From positions 186,001 through 250,000 of the forward strand of contig JADKFA010000001.1 of assembly GCA_016717725.1 (NCBI GenBank): DNA of 64,000 nt, read 5' to 3'. Positions 8,816 through 20,000 of this stretch are shown piece after piece; within the stretch, counting starts at the first letter, position 1, and each line of letters begins with the position of its first letter. The notes under the pieces are model-generated. The model did not search any database. It was not told where the DNA came from and saw only the letters and a list, made by a program, of their open reading frames with translations. The position numbers and the translations under genes were made by a program. The stretch comes from Bacteroidota bacterium. GTDB lineage: Bacteria > Bacteroidota > Bacteroidia > AKYH767-A > OLB10.

Positions 8816-9677
8816 CCTCCTGAAGTTACGGGCGCTGATATGGTAAGATTAGTATAGGCATTACAACTTGGAGAAGGACTCACATCCAAGACTAAATAAT
8901 ACGTTATTCCTGCAGACAAGGCAAGCCGTTATAGATTGATTTCCTGCAGAACTTTGCGAAGTAGCTATACAACTTCCCCCTTGTCCGTTTAGGGGGCAAC
9001 CCTGATATAACATTAGTCCGTTCCAGGTACCAGTTGAAGTCAAATTTATACTTACTGTGCCGGTTATTGCAGGTGTAAAAATCCAAATCCGATCCTCACC
9101 CTCCAAAAGATCCATTACCGCATGCATAACATTATTTGAAGATAAGATCATTCCCAAATCCACAAGTAGTTCCCGCTCCAGAAGAATAAGGAATGCTTAC
9201 ATTCCTGTAACGCCAGCCCAAATTGCCAGGACAAGTTAAAGCAGGAGAAAATTTGTAAGCCAAATTACCAAAATTCGTTTGAGGAACCGCAATTATATAA
9301 ATTTACAAGAACTCTGTAGGTTGCAGTTGTAGGACAAGTCCATGCCAAATAAGATTGCAAGCCGCAAAAATCATCGTTATAACCTCCGGCAACGGTGGCA
9401 CTCCATTATCGTTGTAATGGAGATTTGAGTATCAAATGTTGAACTTCCTCCATCTTGCAGGGCAAAAACTAAAATAATAAGTATTTCCAGCTGTAGCGTT
9501 AAAAGTTCTATATGTCCCACCTCCTATATTAGAAGCACCTATTGTTTGCCAAGCCAGAGCAGGTGTAATACTTCCTCCTGAGACCCCACCAGTACATTGC
9601 GCCTGGATGAAATCTGGTAATCCCGAAAGGACAAAAAGAATTAAAATAAATTTAAAAATAAACGCATCTCATGACTC

Positions 9678-10031
9678 TTAAAATTTATAAACGGGTTCGT
9701 TACAGGCAATAGAAACGTCCTTCTTTGTAGCTCCCTCTTTAATAATAAAATCCAGCCCAGAGGCTTTCATCAATAATTCGATTTGATCATTTACATTAAA
9801 CTTCTGTTCAATTATCTTAAATACAACCCATCCTTTTTGCTCACAGGAAGCTATTACCATAATATTGGGAGAAGTTGCTTCTATTAAATTTTCAAGAAGC
9901 GGGAGATGTTTAGAAGCGTTGAAATTTTTTATTTCAACCACCATTTCCACTTCATGAGGATCCATGGATTGTACCTTTGCCGTGAATAGCAAAAAGAGGA
10001 AAATAAAATAATAAAGTAATTTTGAGTCCAA
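9678..10031 (-). CDS. Small secreted protein of unknown function upstream of the giant T9SS gene
   Basis: The product is about 117 residues: a signal peptide (KLLYYFIFLFLLFTAKVQS) and a mature alpha/beta domain of about 95 residues (VEMVVEIKNFNASKHLP ... FKIIEQKFNVNDQIELLM). The strand-helix pattern loosely resembles an HMA-type ferredoxin fold, but the CxxC metal motif is absent (single Cys in IASCEQKG). That comparison is inference only. I prefer the TTG at 10029-10031 since it begins directly at the signal peptide; a TTG at 10067 in frame is possible. It ends 10 nt before the start of the 5368-9667 gene, so they form one operon. Confidence 0.65.
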   Translation of the reverse strand: MDSKLLYYFIFLFLLFTAKVQSMDPHEVEMVVEIKNFNASKHLPLLENLIEATSPNIMVIASCEQKGWVVFKIIEQKFNVNDQIELLMKASGLDFIIKEGATKKDVSIACNEPVYKF

Positions 10032-10167
10032 GGTTTCAAATGGGTATTTAAAGTAAATATAAGACAAATAAAAGAATTAATACTAGCATAATCAAAATTA
10101 AATATTAATTTTTACACATTCAGAAAATCACTCGCCTTCACAATCGTTCCACTTACTTATCCTAGCC

Positions 10168-10845
10168 ATGCACTATCCCAGCGAAAAAAACCATTCACCC
10201 TATTCTAATAAAATTTTCTTGTTATTCATTGTTTGTATATTGGGGTTTCCATCTCCTACAACAGCACAACTTTTTCGTGCTGAAATTACAGGAGGTGTTG
10301 CCGGTTCACAAATTTCCGGAGACGAATTAAGTGGCTTTAACAAAGCTGGAATCTATGCTGGATTGGGTGTTAGAACGAGTTTGAACAAAGAATTTGAATT
10401 GGGATTTAGAATTGTTTACTTCCAAAAGGGGAGTCGACAAAGGCTAAAATCAGATGAACCCGACTCTAGTTTTTACCTTTTAAGATTAAATTACATGGAA
10501 GTGCCTCTTACGCTTCGTTATTCGCTAAGTAAGAGTTTTTATATGGAAGCGGGTCCTTCCTTTGGCTATTTAATAAAAAGTTCGGAGCAAGATGAACAGG
10601 GAGAATTGAATTTTCGTCGACCCTTCTCAAAATTTGATCTCAGTATAACCGGATGTTTTGGATACACGATCACTGAAAAACTCGATTTTAATTTGGGTTA
10701 TTATCAATCCATTGTTCCTATACGAGAGCATGCTAGTGGAGCTATTTATCGATTAAACCAAGGACAGTACTCAAGTGTTCTTACCTTTACCCTACTCTAT
10801 ACATTCAAATCAAATAGAGAAGAAAAACCATCAGAAGAAAAATAA
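10168..10845 (+). CDS. PorT-family outer-membrane beta-barrel protein
   Basis: This 225-residue protein has a signal peptide (KIFLLFIVCILGFPSPTTAQ) and then about eight amphipathic strands: AEITGGVAGSQISG, GIYAGLGVRTSL, FELGFRIVYFQKGS, LNYMEVPLTLRYSL, FYMEAGPSFGYLI, FDLSITGCFGYTI, LDFNLGYYQS and VLTFTLLYTF. The YMEVPLTLRY..GPSFGYL motif is typical of the PorT or OMP_b-brl_2 group in Bacteroidota. These are small 8-strand barrels in the outer membrane, often of unknown role; the sequence does not show whether this one serves T9SS. ubiX begins 1 nt after its stop. Confidence 0.85.
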   Translation: MHYPSEKNHSPYSNKIFLLFIVCILGFPSPTTAQLFRAEITGGVAGSQISGDELSGFNKAGIYAGLGVRTSLNKEFELGFRIVYFQKGSRQRLKSDEPDSSFYLLRLNYMEVPLTLRYSLSKSFYMEAGPSFGYLIKSSEQDEQGELNFRRPFSKFDLSITGCFGYTITEKLDFNLGYYQSIVPIREHASGAIYRLNQGQYSSVLTFTLLYTFKSNREEKPSEEK

Positions 10846-10846
10846 A

Positions 10847-11413
10847 TTGAAAAAGAAAAAAATTATCGTTGGAATCACGGGCGCAAGCGGAGCTATATAT
10901 GCCAAGGTATTAATGGCTCGACTTCATCAATTAAAAGATCAAATTGAAACCGTAGGTCTTGTTTTTAGTGATAACGCAAAGACGGTTTGGGAGTATGAAT
11001 TAGAAAATAAGGACTATGAGTCCATTCCATATAAAACATATGATAAGAATGATTTCATGGCACCTTTTGCTTCGGGCTCTGCACAATTTGAAACCATGAT
11101 TATTTGTCCGTGTTCGATGGGCACATTGGCGAGAATTGCACATGGAATTTCTAATGATTTGATTACCAGAGCTGCGGATGTAATTCTAAAAGAGCGACGT
11201 AAACTACTCCTTATTACTAGAGATACCCCATTGAGTATTATACACATAGACAATATGCGAACCATCACATTAGCGGGTGGAATAATAGTTCCTGCCTCCC
11301 CATCTTTCTACAGCAAACCTGTTTCGTTTGAACAATTAGCGGCCACTGTAATTGACAGAACGCTTGATTTAGCCGGTTTTGAAAACTTAACATACAGATG
11401 GAGTGAGGATTAA
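10847..11413 (+). CDS. ubiX: Flavin prenyltransferase UbiX
   Basis: UbiX joins a dimethylallyl group to FMN, making the prenylated flavin cofactor used by UbiD-family decarboxylases. The 188-residue length fits the family. Visible motifs are GITGASGAIYAKVLMARL (flavin-binding N-terminus), CPCSMGTLARIAHGISNDLITRAADV, and RRKLLLITRDTPLSIIHIDN with PASPSFY. I chose the TTG at 10847 (KKKKIIVGITGASG). It begins 1 nt after the upstream stop and gives the normal N-terminus; a GTG at 10775 would overlap the barrel gene by 71 nt. No ubiD is in the window, so its partner must lie elsewhere. Confidence 0.93.
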   Translation: MKKKKIIVGITGASGAIYAKVLMARLHQLKDQIETVGLVFSDNAKTVWEYELENKDYESIPYKTYDKNDFMAPFASGSAQFETMIICPCSMGTLARIAHGISNDLITRAADVILKERRKLLLITRDTPLSIIHIDNMRTITLAGGIIVPASPSFYSKPVSFEQLAATVIDRTLDLAGFENLTYRWSED

Positions 11414-11515
11414 AAGTTATCCACCGAACAGCCTGCAAGATTTTACAACTTTTTTCGTTTTTTTTCAATCAGAGGTGCTAAATTAGCCTTCGTTGTTCCC
11501 AAAACAATTATAATT

Positions 11516-11707
11516 ATGTTCGAATATTCTAAAGAGATTCTCACCAAAGTAAGTTTCGATCAACGTCTGTTTACTAAAGAACTTAAGAAAGCAATTTCAT
11601 GGTTAAAAAAGGATGAGAGAAAATTGTTAATGGTATGGTGTCTTGCTACATTTGGTCAACGTTATAGCGATGTGATCATGCAGGCTTTCCGCCATTATGT
11701 AAAGTAG
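11516..11707 (+). CDS. Small conserved protein of unknown function (63 residues)
   Basis: The product starts MFEYSKEILTKVSFD and is a basic, mostly helical polypeptide with KELKKAISWLKKDERKLLMVW and CLATFGQRYSDVIMQAFRHY. It has no signal peptide or membrane segment. From memory, very similar short proteins are found across Bacteroidota, which supports real coding, but no function is known to me. Its last 32 nt overlap the 3' end of queG on the other strand, so the two transcripts converge. Confidence 0.7.
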   Translation: MFEYSKEILTKVSFDQRLFTKELKKAISWLKKDERKLLMVWCLATFGQRYSDVIMQAFRHYVK

Positions 11708-12611
11708 ATAAGATTGTATTTTTTATTTTTTCCAATCCTGGTCGTAAAAGTGGGGATTCTTTAGCAATTACTTTAAACACATCTTCTGTAATTTCCTTCC
11801 AATCATTTTTATTAAAATTCATTATTTCGGTGATGGGTTTTAATTTTTCTTCTTGATGTGGTTTCGAAAATTTATTCCACGGACAAACATCCTGACAAAC
11901 ATCGCAACCAAAAGCCCAACCATCCATTTTAGATTCATAGCTTTTAGGGATAGCCTCTTTTAATTCGATGGTAAAATAGGAAATACATTTACTTCCGTCA
12001 ACCACCATGGGTGCAACGATAGCCTCGGTAGGACAAGCGTCCATACATCGGGTACAAGTACCGCAATAATCGCTAATGGGAGCATCTTCGTCTAAATCCA
12101 AGTCAACAATTAACTCTGCAATAAAAAAGAAAGAACCACTTTTGGGATGAATTAAATTTCCATTCTTACCAATCCATCCCAGTCCACTTTTTTTTGCCCA
12201 TGCACGATCTAACACAGGAGCAGAATCGACAAATGCACGACCATGCACATCACCAATTTTATTTTGAATCACTAGCATCAACTCCTTCAACTTTTCTTTA
12301 ATCACAAAATGATAATCGCGACCATATGCATATTTAGAAATTTTGGGGAGTGATGGATTTTGAAATTCTGATGGATAATAATTCAACAGCAAACTGATTA
12401 CAGATTTTGCTCCATCCACCAACAATCGAGGGTCTAATCTTTTGTCGAACCAATTTTCCATATACGACATTTTACCATGTCGATTTTGAGCGAGCCATTG
12501 TTCTAAACGAGGTGCTTCTTCCTCTAGAAATCCAGCTTTAGAAATACCAACATGAGAAAAGCCCAATTTCAAGGCTTCGCTTTTAATAATGGATGCATTG
12601 CTTTCCTTCAC
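11676..12611 (-). CDS. queG: Epoxyqueuosine reductase QueG
   Basis: QueG reduces epoxyqueuosine to queuosine in the wobble position of tRNAs with GUN anticodons, using cobalamin and two 4Fe-4S clusters. The protein has 311 residues. It shows the two cluster motifs CGTCTRCMDACPTEAI (about residues 182-197) and CDVCQDVCPWN (about 235-245), plus KSVISLLLNYYP and RDYHFVIKEKL segments of the N-terminal domain. The start is a GTG at 12609-12611 (KESNASIIKSEALKLGFSHVG), a normal N-terminus for this family. It lies 46 nt downstream of ruvB on the same strand. It lacks the C-terminal HEAT-like extension of longer homologues. Confidence 0.95.
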   Translation of the reverse strand: MKESNASIIKSEALKLGFSHVGISKAGFLEEEAPRLEQWLAQNRHGKMSYMENWFDKRLDPRLLVDGAKSVISLLLNYYPSEFQNPSLPKISKYAYGRDYHFVIKEKLKELMLVIQNKIGDVHGRAFVDSAPVLDRAWAKKSGLGWIGKNGNLIHPKSGSFFFIAELIVDLDLDEDAPISDYCGTCTRCMDACPTEAIVAPMVVDGSKCISYFTIELKEAIPKSYESKMDGWAFGCDVCQDVCPWNKFSKPHQEEKLKPITEIMNFNKNDWKEITEDVFKVIAKESPLLRPGLEKIKNTILSTLHNGGKPA

Positions 12612-12657
12612 GAGAAGAATTAAATACTTAATACGTTGAATTTATCTAACAAAAAAA

Positions 12658-13689
12658 CTACTCTTCGAAAAGAGTTCCAGAATTTTTACGATACGTTTTA
12701 TTCAAATGCTTAAAAGCTTTTTCTGTTACTTCTCTTCCTCGGGGAGTACGCATTAAAAACCCTTCCATAATCAAAAACGGTTCATACACTTCTTCAATCG
12801 TTCCCGCTTCTTCACCAACGGCTGTGCTCAACGTATTAATACCTACTGGACCTCCTTTAAATTTATCGATGATCACCGTTAAGATTCGATTATCCATCTC
12901 ATCCAAACCAAACTCATCTACATTCAAAGCAGAAAGTGCATATTGGGCAATCTTCATATCCACTTTTCCGTCTCCTTTTATTTGAGCAAAATCGCGCACA
13001 CGTCGAAGAAGAGAATTTGCAATTCGCGGTGTCCCCCTGCTTCTTCTAGCAATTTCAAAAGCGGCTTCGTCAACAATTTCCATTTTCAAAATTTCGGAAG
13101 CGCGAAGAATAATTAACTGCAATCGTTTTGCATCATAATATTCGAGACGGGAAGTAATTCCAAAGCGAGCACGCAAAGGAGAAGTAAGAAGTCCGGAACG
13201 AGTGGTTGCACCTACGAGAGTAAAAGGATTTAACTTAATTTGAACCGAACGTGCATTTGGTCCAGATTCAATCATAATATCGATTCGATAATCCTCCATG
13301 GCAGAATAAAGATATTCTTCCACCACAGGACTTAATCGATGAATTTCATCAATAAAGAGCACATCATTAGGTTCCAAATTCGTGAGTAAACCAGCCAAAT
13401 CGCCTGGTTTATCCAAGACGGGCCCAGAGGTTGTTTTGATACTACTTCCCAATTCATTTGAAATGATATGCGCCAATGTAGTTTTCCCTAATCCTGGAGG
13501 TCCGTGCAAGAGCACATGATCCAAGGCTTCCCCTCGTTGAGCGGCGGCACGAACAAAAATTCGTAGGTTTTCAATTACCTTTTCTTGACCTGTAAAGTCT
13601 TGAAAATCGGCAGGGCGCAATACTTTTTCCAACTCTTTTTCTGCAGAGCTAAGATCTTGCTTCTCATTTTTCAAATTTTCATTGCGCAT
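12658..13689 (-). CDS. ruvB: Holliday junction branch migration ATPase RuvB
   Basis: RuvB is the AAA+ motor that, with RuvA, drives Holliday junction branch migration in recombination repair. The 343-residue length is normal. Motifs in order are FTGQEKVIENLRIFV, Walker A GPPGLGKTTLAH, Walker B VLFIDEIHRL, sensor I GATTRSGLLTSPLRARFG with the arginine finger, sensor II RGTPRIANSLLRRVRDF, and a winged-helix C-terminal domain (GGPVGINTLSTAVGEE ... GFLMRTPRGR). The promoter box TACATTTG ends only 4 nt before the ATG. No ruvA or ruvC is adjacent. Confidence 0.97.
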   Translation of the reverse strand: MRNENLKNEKQDLSSAEKELEKVLRPADFQDFTGQEKVIENLRIFVRAAAQRGEALDHVLLHGPPGLGKTTLAHIISNELGSSIKTTSGPVLDKPGDLAGLLTNLEPNDVLFIDEIHRLSPVVEEYLYSAMEDYRIDIMIESGPNARSVQIKLNPFTLVGATTRSGLLTSPLRARFGITSRLEYYDAKRLQLIILRASEILKMEIVDEAAFEIARRSRGTPRIANSLLRRVRDFAQIKGDGKVDMKIAQYALSALNVDEFGLDEMDNRILTVIIDKFKGGPVGINTLSTAVGEEAGTIEEVYEPFLIMEGFLMRTPRGREVTEKAFKHLNKTYRKNSGTLFEE

Positions 13690-14047
13690 GTGGCAAATGT
13701 AGTGATACCGACGCTACATCTAAAATAGTCCAATCGAATCAACGCAAATCCTTGTAGGTCGGTATAAATACAATAAATTTATTGAGCGAGATTACTATTG
13801 GTATTGGTATAAGTTCAGAGAAATCAATCCATAAAAATTGACCCCTTTTCGGAAAATCGGCGTTGATTCGTTGGATCATGAAAATGATTGAAAAGTCGAA
13901 AAATTGAGAATCCATGTTAAAAAATCAATAAAACTGCCACCAAAAGCGGGGATTTTACCAATAAAATCTAGGTCGATTCAGGGACTTTTTGTAAGTTGCG
14001 TGAAATTTGGGGCAAATCGGTCTTGCCTCTAAAACCTAATCTTTATC
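13690..14047. other. Divergent intergenic region between ruvB and the 2831-residue protein gene
   Basis: The 358-bp gap is AT-rich and holds the ruvB promoter box at its left end. On the right, TAATCTTTATC directly before the ATG at 14048 is a poor match to a -7 box. I see no coding frame, no strong terminator and no recognisable riboswitch. Confidence 0.45.
13694..13701 (-). promoter_or_regulatory. -7 promoter box (TACATTTG) for ruvB
   Basis: On the minus strand TACATTTG matches TAnnTTTG exactly, and only four bases (CCAC) separate it from the ruvB ATG. The transcription start should therefore fall on or next to the start codon, implying a leaderless or nearly leaderless mRNA. Confidence 0.55.
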
Positions 14048-17000
14048 ATGATAAAAAATCTAACAACTAAATTATTAATTGCTTTCACGATTATTACCAT
14101 TAATTTATTTCAAGTCCAAGCACAGGTACCTGGTGAATATCGAAGTGCTGTAAGTGGAGCATGGTCTTCTGCTTCAACATGGCAAAACTACAACGGCTCC
14201 ATTTGGATTCCGGCAACAGTAGCACCCAGTTTTGCGGGACCCAAAATCACAATTCTTACATCACATATTGTGAATGTAAACAGCAATCTCTCGATCGACG
14301 AAACAACGGTTGAACCTGGCGGAGAGCTAGCTGTAGATTTTGGTGTTACTCTTACTATTGTAGATGGTCCTGGAGATGATCTTACCTTGGTGAGTGGGAA
14401 CTATGGAATAGCTGGAAGTTTAGAAATTTTATCAGGTGCTAAAATTGCAGGTGGCGCATCATTAGGATATTCTGCTCCTTCCCTTATCAACAACGGAACA
14501 ATTGACTTGAGTTTTTTAAGTTATGCCGGTAGCACTGACAATCAGACCATTTTTGGAAATGGAACCATTAGTCAATTGATCACATTCAATAGTAGCTTTG
14601 GTATTTACTTAGGTGGCAATTTGACCATTTCTAATACCCTCAATTTTAATTATGGAAATTTAAATACTGGAATTTACAAAGTAATTATTCAACCTAGTGC
14701 AACCATTCAAAACAACTCAGGAACTGATTGGTTTGTTAATGGAAACTTAGAAATGATTTTTCCGGTAGGTTCTTACGGATTAAATTATAGAGTTGGAGAT
14801 GCCTCTGGATATAGACCTGTTCAATTAACCTTACAAAATAATACTACCCAAGGTGGAGTTGTTGTTTCTACAACCAATACCGAACATCCTGATGTTGCCA
14901 ATGTAAATATTAATCCTTCGAAAAGTGTAAATCGTTTTTGGACATTTGCGAATAATGGTGTTAGTTTTTCTAATGCTTTTGCAGGATTTAGTTGGGATCC
15001 AACAGAACTTGATGCAGGCGTAATTTCTGGAAATTTAATTGTCGGAAAAAAAGACGGCTCTACATGGACATATCCTCAAGTGACTTCTACCTCTTCAACA
15101 TTTATATCAATAGCTGGAATTTCCTCATTTAGTGAATTTGCGGTGGGCGAACCACTTGTTTTTACTGATATTGATGTAATAGGAACCTTTGGTCCTTTTT
15201 GTTCCGGCGATGCTTTCTCCATTCCATTTACTGCAACAGGAATATTTAATCCAGGAAATATTTTTACTGCTTACTTAAGTGATGAAAACGGAGGATTTGG
15301 TTTGCAAAATGCAATTGGATCAGTTCCAGGTACTGGATCGGGAATAATTAGTGCTACTCTCCCTCCTTTTATTTCTGGCACTGGATATAGAATTCGAGTT
15401 GAAAGTGATAATCCTTCATTTATCAGTGACGATAATGGCTCTGATATCATCATTAATCCTAGTATTAATTATTATGCAGATACTGATCAGGATGGATATG
15501 GTGATTTGGCAGTAACGCAAACATCATGTATTGGAAATCCTCCAGGTTATGTACTTGACAATACAGATTGTGATGATAACAATTCATTAATTTCAACTAT
15601 CAATCCTATTCTGTTAACTGACGGTGATCCTTTAGTAAATTGTTTAAATGATAGTCTTGAATTAAGTGTTGCCCAATTAATCGATCAACGATTTGTTTCG
15701 GCGGTGATTGATTTCAGTAGCGAAAATCCAGGTGCGGCATTTTCCTCTGGCCCATTTGCAGCGGATCAAATTATTGGAAGTCCAAATTTTTATCCGAATT
15801 ATGGAAATAGTTCAGATGCTTGGAATCCCTATTCAGAAGATGATCAACGAGAATACATTGTTGTTTCATTTACTAATCCTGCCCCAATTAACTTCATCGA
15901 TATTTATGAGACGAACCATCCAGGATCTGTTGATACAGTTTATATCAAAAACCCGAATACACAATTATGGGAAATTGTATATTCAAATACAGCAAGCAGT
16001 AATTTAAACAATGCCTACAAATTACACATAAGCTTTCCACTGACTTTATTTGCTGTTTCTGAAGTGCGGGTTGCTATGAATTCGCCTCTTACAATTGGAA
16101 GGAATGAAATTGATGCTATTGGTATTGGAGAAATTGCACCATTTGCTTTTACTACTTATAGTTGGTCGAACTATTCTACTACACCCACTATATTTGTTAC
16201 AGCAGCGGGAAACCACAATGTAACAGTTCAATATGGATCATGTAATGTAACAAGTAGTGACCTCGCTATTTCCTATAATCCATCAACGCAAGTTCAGTAC
16301 TTCAACGATTATGATGGAGATGGATATGGAGATCCGAATTTAAGTTATTATTCCTGCAATCCAATAAATTATTACGTCACCAACAATACAGATTGTGATG
16401 ATTACAATATTTCAATAAATCCTGGAGCTACTGAAATTTGTCAAAACCAAATTGATGACAACTGCGACAATATCGTTGATAATGCCGAATTGCAATTTCC
16501 TCCTATGATTACTTATAACGGATCATTAACACTTCCTTCATGTACTTCGGGCTCTATGGTGTTAGGTGTTGCCGAGGTAACTGATTTACGTTATGCCAGC
16601 AGCGTTATAAACTTTAGCAGTGAATATTCTCCATTTTCATGGTCTGCACAAGCTATTTTAGGCACTCCAAATGTTCCTACATACAATGACGATCCAAATG
16701 CTTGGTCTGGCTCAACAGAAAATAATGTAAGAGAATTTATTGAGATTGCTTTTGACAATCCAGCACCAATTAACTTTATTAATATACATCAAACTTTTAC
16801 TCCTGGAAGTATTGATACTGTCTATATTAAAAATCCAAATACACAATTATTTGAAGTGGTTTATACTAATACAGCTGGACCACAAGAAGGTGTACTAACT
16901 GTGTTAAATATTACCTTTCCAACAACATCCTTTAATGTTTCGGAAGTAAGATTAGCATTAAATACACCAGCTGCACCAGGATGGAATGAAATAGACGCTG

Positions 17001-20000
17001 TAGGAATAGGATTATCTGCATCAACTACCTTCGACTCCTATCTTTGGTCAAATGGATCCTCTTCTAGTACCATTTATGTAAACTCAACCAATGACTATTT
17101 TGTTGATGTAACATTAAATGGATGTAGTGCTACGAGCAATACCGTTTCGGTTACAAATCCCGTCTTAATTGCAGGACAAGAATTTACTGCCAATGCCTGT
17201 TTCGGTATGCCATCAACGTTATATGCTTCTCCAAACTTTATTAGTTACGTTTGGAGCAACGGAGACAGTACTCAATCAACAGTAATTAATCCTAGCACTG
17301 ACTCAACTTATTCAGTAATAGCAACCGATTCATATGGTTGTACCTATGCTGATACCGTTTTTGTTAATTTAGATGATCCATTTGTATTTAGTTATTTAAC
17401 GATAACCAATGCAGATTGTTTTGGTCAAGTTGGAGGTGTTGTTGATGCTGGAACATTTGAAGGCGGCGGTGGTGAAGTTATTCCAGAGGGCATATACGAC
17501 GATTACAATTTATATGGCAACAACTACGCACAAGGAAATAACACTGGAATTTTCGAAAATTTAATTCCAGGAACATATACTCTAACCTATAATGACAACG
17601 GATGTATTTATGATTCTACTTTTGTTGTTGGCCAAGATGCGACTCCAAATGCTACTATAACTTCATCGAGTTTACTATGTCCCGATTTAGGTTCTACTGA
17701 TTTGAGTGTAGACTCCGTAGCAGGTTCAACATTTTATTGGTTACCTGGAAATGAAACTACAAGTACCATTACAATTACCACTCCCGGAACTTATTATGTT
17801 GAAGTAATTAACCAGTCTTGCTATGCAACTGATTCAATTGTGATTGTACTTGAAACATCGCCTTGCATCATACCCGGATACGAACCTCCTGCAAATGGCG
17901 CTGTTCCCAATTTGATTGGCGCTGAACTTTTTCAATTAGCGAATGGAACTAATGTTGCAGATACAATTACCGAAAACAATACAGTGTTTTTATTGGATAG
18001 TACAGAAGTGTTTATAGAAATAATATGCGAATTCGGGCAACATGATAGCGTATACGCTTTAATGCAAACGCCTAATTATGGAATGAATAGTTTCATTGAC
18101 AATGGAGACACTACTTTCATTATTACAGGAATGATTCCGATTGTTAACTTACCGAAACTAGATTCTCTTCCTTCACTTATTAACTACGTTCGACCTTATT
18201 ATCCACCACTTGTAAGTAGTCAAGCGGTTGTTAACTCGATTAACACGGGCTTAACCAAAACCCAAGGTGATAAAGCGATGCGTTCGGACACCGCTAGTTT
18301 AGCTTGGGATGTTTATGGTGATGGAATAAAAATTGGAGTTATATCTGATAGCTACAATACACTTTTCGGAGATCCAGCTGGCACCGATTTATTGAATGGA
18401 GATTTACCGGGAGTAGGAAATCCTAATTACACTACACCTGTTGAAATAGTTCAAGAATACCCTTATGGAAGAAGAACCGATGAAGGGCGAGCGATGTTAC
18501 AAATCATACATGACATAGCACCTAAAGCTACCTTAGCATTTCACACGGGGTTTGTGAGTGCAGGAAATTTTGCGGAGGGAATTGCTGCATTAGATAGTAT
18601 AGGTTGTGATGTTATTGTTGATGATGTAACTTATATAACAGAACCTTTCTTTGACGATGGTGTAGTATCCAAAGCTGTAGATAAGGTGGTAGAAAATGGA
18701 ACCACCTATATTTCTGCTGCAGGTAATTTTGGTACTGCTTCTTACGAAGGGATTTTTTCACCTACAGCTGCACCTGCAGGATACACGGGAACAGCTCATA
18801 ATTTTGGCGGTGGTGATATCTATCAAAATATAAATTTAAAAGCTGGTACCTATACCATCGCTCTGCAATGGCAAGATTCTATTTATTCATTAGGACAATT
18901 GCCTGGAGTAGTAAACGACCTCGATATTTATTTAATTGACAATGCTGGCAATCGTTTATTTGGTTTCAACAGAAATAATATTTGGGGAGATCCATTAGAA
19001 ATTCTTCCCTTCGTTGTGAATGGAAACACGAATGCAAACATTATGATCACACGTAAATGGGGATCACAAAATGTGAAATTCAAATATGTAATTTTCCGTG
19101 GAGATGCAACCATCAATGAATATGCAAATGGTGGATCAACTGTAGTTGGACAACCCAATGCAGCAGGTGCTATTGCCGTTGGTGCGGTTTTATATACGAA
19201 TACACCTGCATTTGGTGTAAGTCAACCATCTGCAGCTTCATTCTCCTCTAGAGGAGGAGTAGAAGTAAAAGGAGCGGTAAGACAAAAGCCCGATATTATG
19301 GCACCGAACGGAGTAAACACGACAGTTTATTTAGGTGGACAAAATATTGACGGAGATTTATTTCCAAATTTCTTTGGAACATCAGCAGCTGCACCACATA
19401 TTGCAGCGGTAGCAGCATTACTTCAAGAAGCGAATAAGAAATTCTCGGGAGTAGAACTCAGCCCTGCACAAATGAAATCGACTTTATTGAATACCACATT
19501 GAACATGTATGATCCAGGGTATGATGTAATTTCTGGATTTGGATTTGTGCAACCCGACTCTGCCTTAATAACGCTTGGCCGACCACAACCGATTGCACTT
19601 AACAGATACTTGCAAGACTCCTTACTTACACCTGGTGTAGATACTGTTGAAGTATTGGTTGTAGGGAAGTTTATAAGTGAAGATGCAAAAGTTATATTTA
19701 GATATGACACTTTACCAACTACTGTTATCAATCAAGGACTACTCAGTGTAATTATTCCTCCTTTTGTAGGGAATCCACCATTAAGAATATACAATCCGCC
19801 TGCTTCTCTTACTGGATTAGATGGTGGTGCTTCTTCTGATAGCTTATATTTATTGGGGACACAAGCCATCAATGTTGTGATCACAGCGAACAATGCAATC
19901 AAGAAATATGGTGAACAATTACCTGCATTTAGTGCTACCATTTCGATTGATGGACAGGATCTATCCAGCACTTCACTTACGCTTGCTGATTTAGGATTAG

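Larger units (their letters stand above)
5368..9667 (-). pseudogene. Large T9SS-exported multidomain protein broken by many one-base indels
   Basis: Six consecutive reading-frame pieces, in different frames but in one order, read as one protein of about 1430 residues. It has a signal peptide (ILILFVLSGLPDFIQAQ), three or more repeated GEDxVFVFTP...YYLIIDSW modules resembling pre-peptidase C-terminal domains, a WSGGVDTDWYKKENW beta-solenoid part, a fibronectin-like segment and a T9SS sorting domain. Breaks are near 9655, 9450, 9400, 9290, 9155, 8930, 8775, 7940, 6464 and 6165. Several sit in short homopolymers and are repaired by one base, for example T5 for T4 at 6165 and one C missing at 6464. 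The start is the ATG at 9665-9667. Sequencing or assembly error is as plausible as true decay. Confidence 0.75.

Noticed and set aside
5368..9667. Programmed ribosomal frameshifting as cause of the broken frames
   Set aside because: There are about ten breaks in both directions at different motifs, which no known programmed mechanism would produce in one gene.
10054..10092. ATG 3 nt after a TAATTTTG box, upstream of the 9678-10031 gene (minus strand)
   Set aside because: It fits the leaderless pattern but its frame stops after 13 codons, and joining it to the gene would need a further indel and give an overlong leader peptide. Kept only as a possible promoter.
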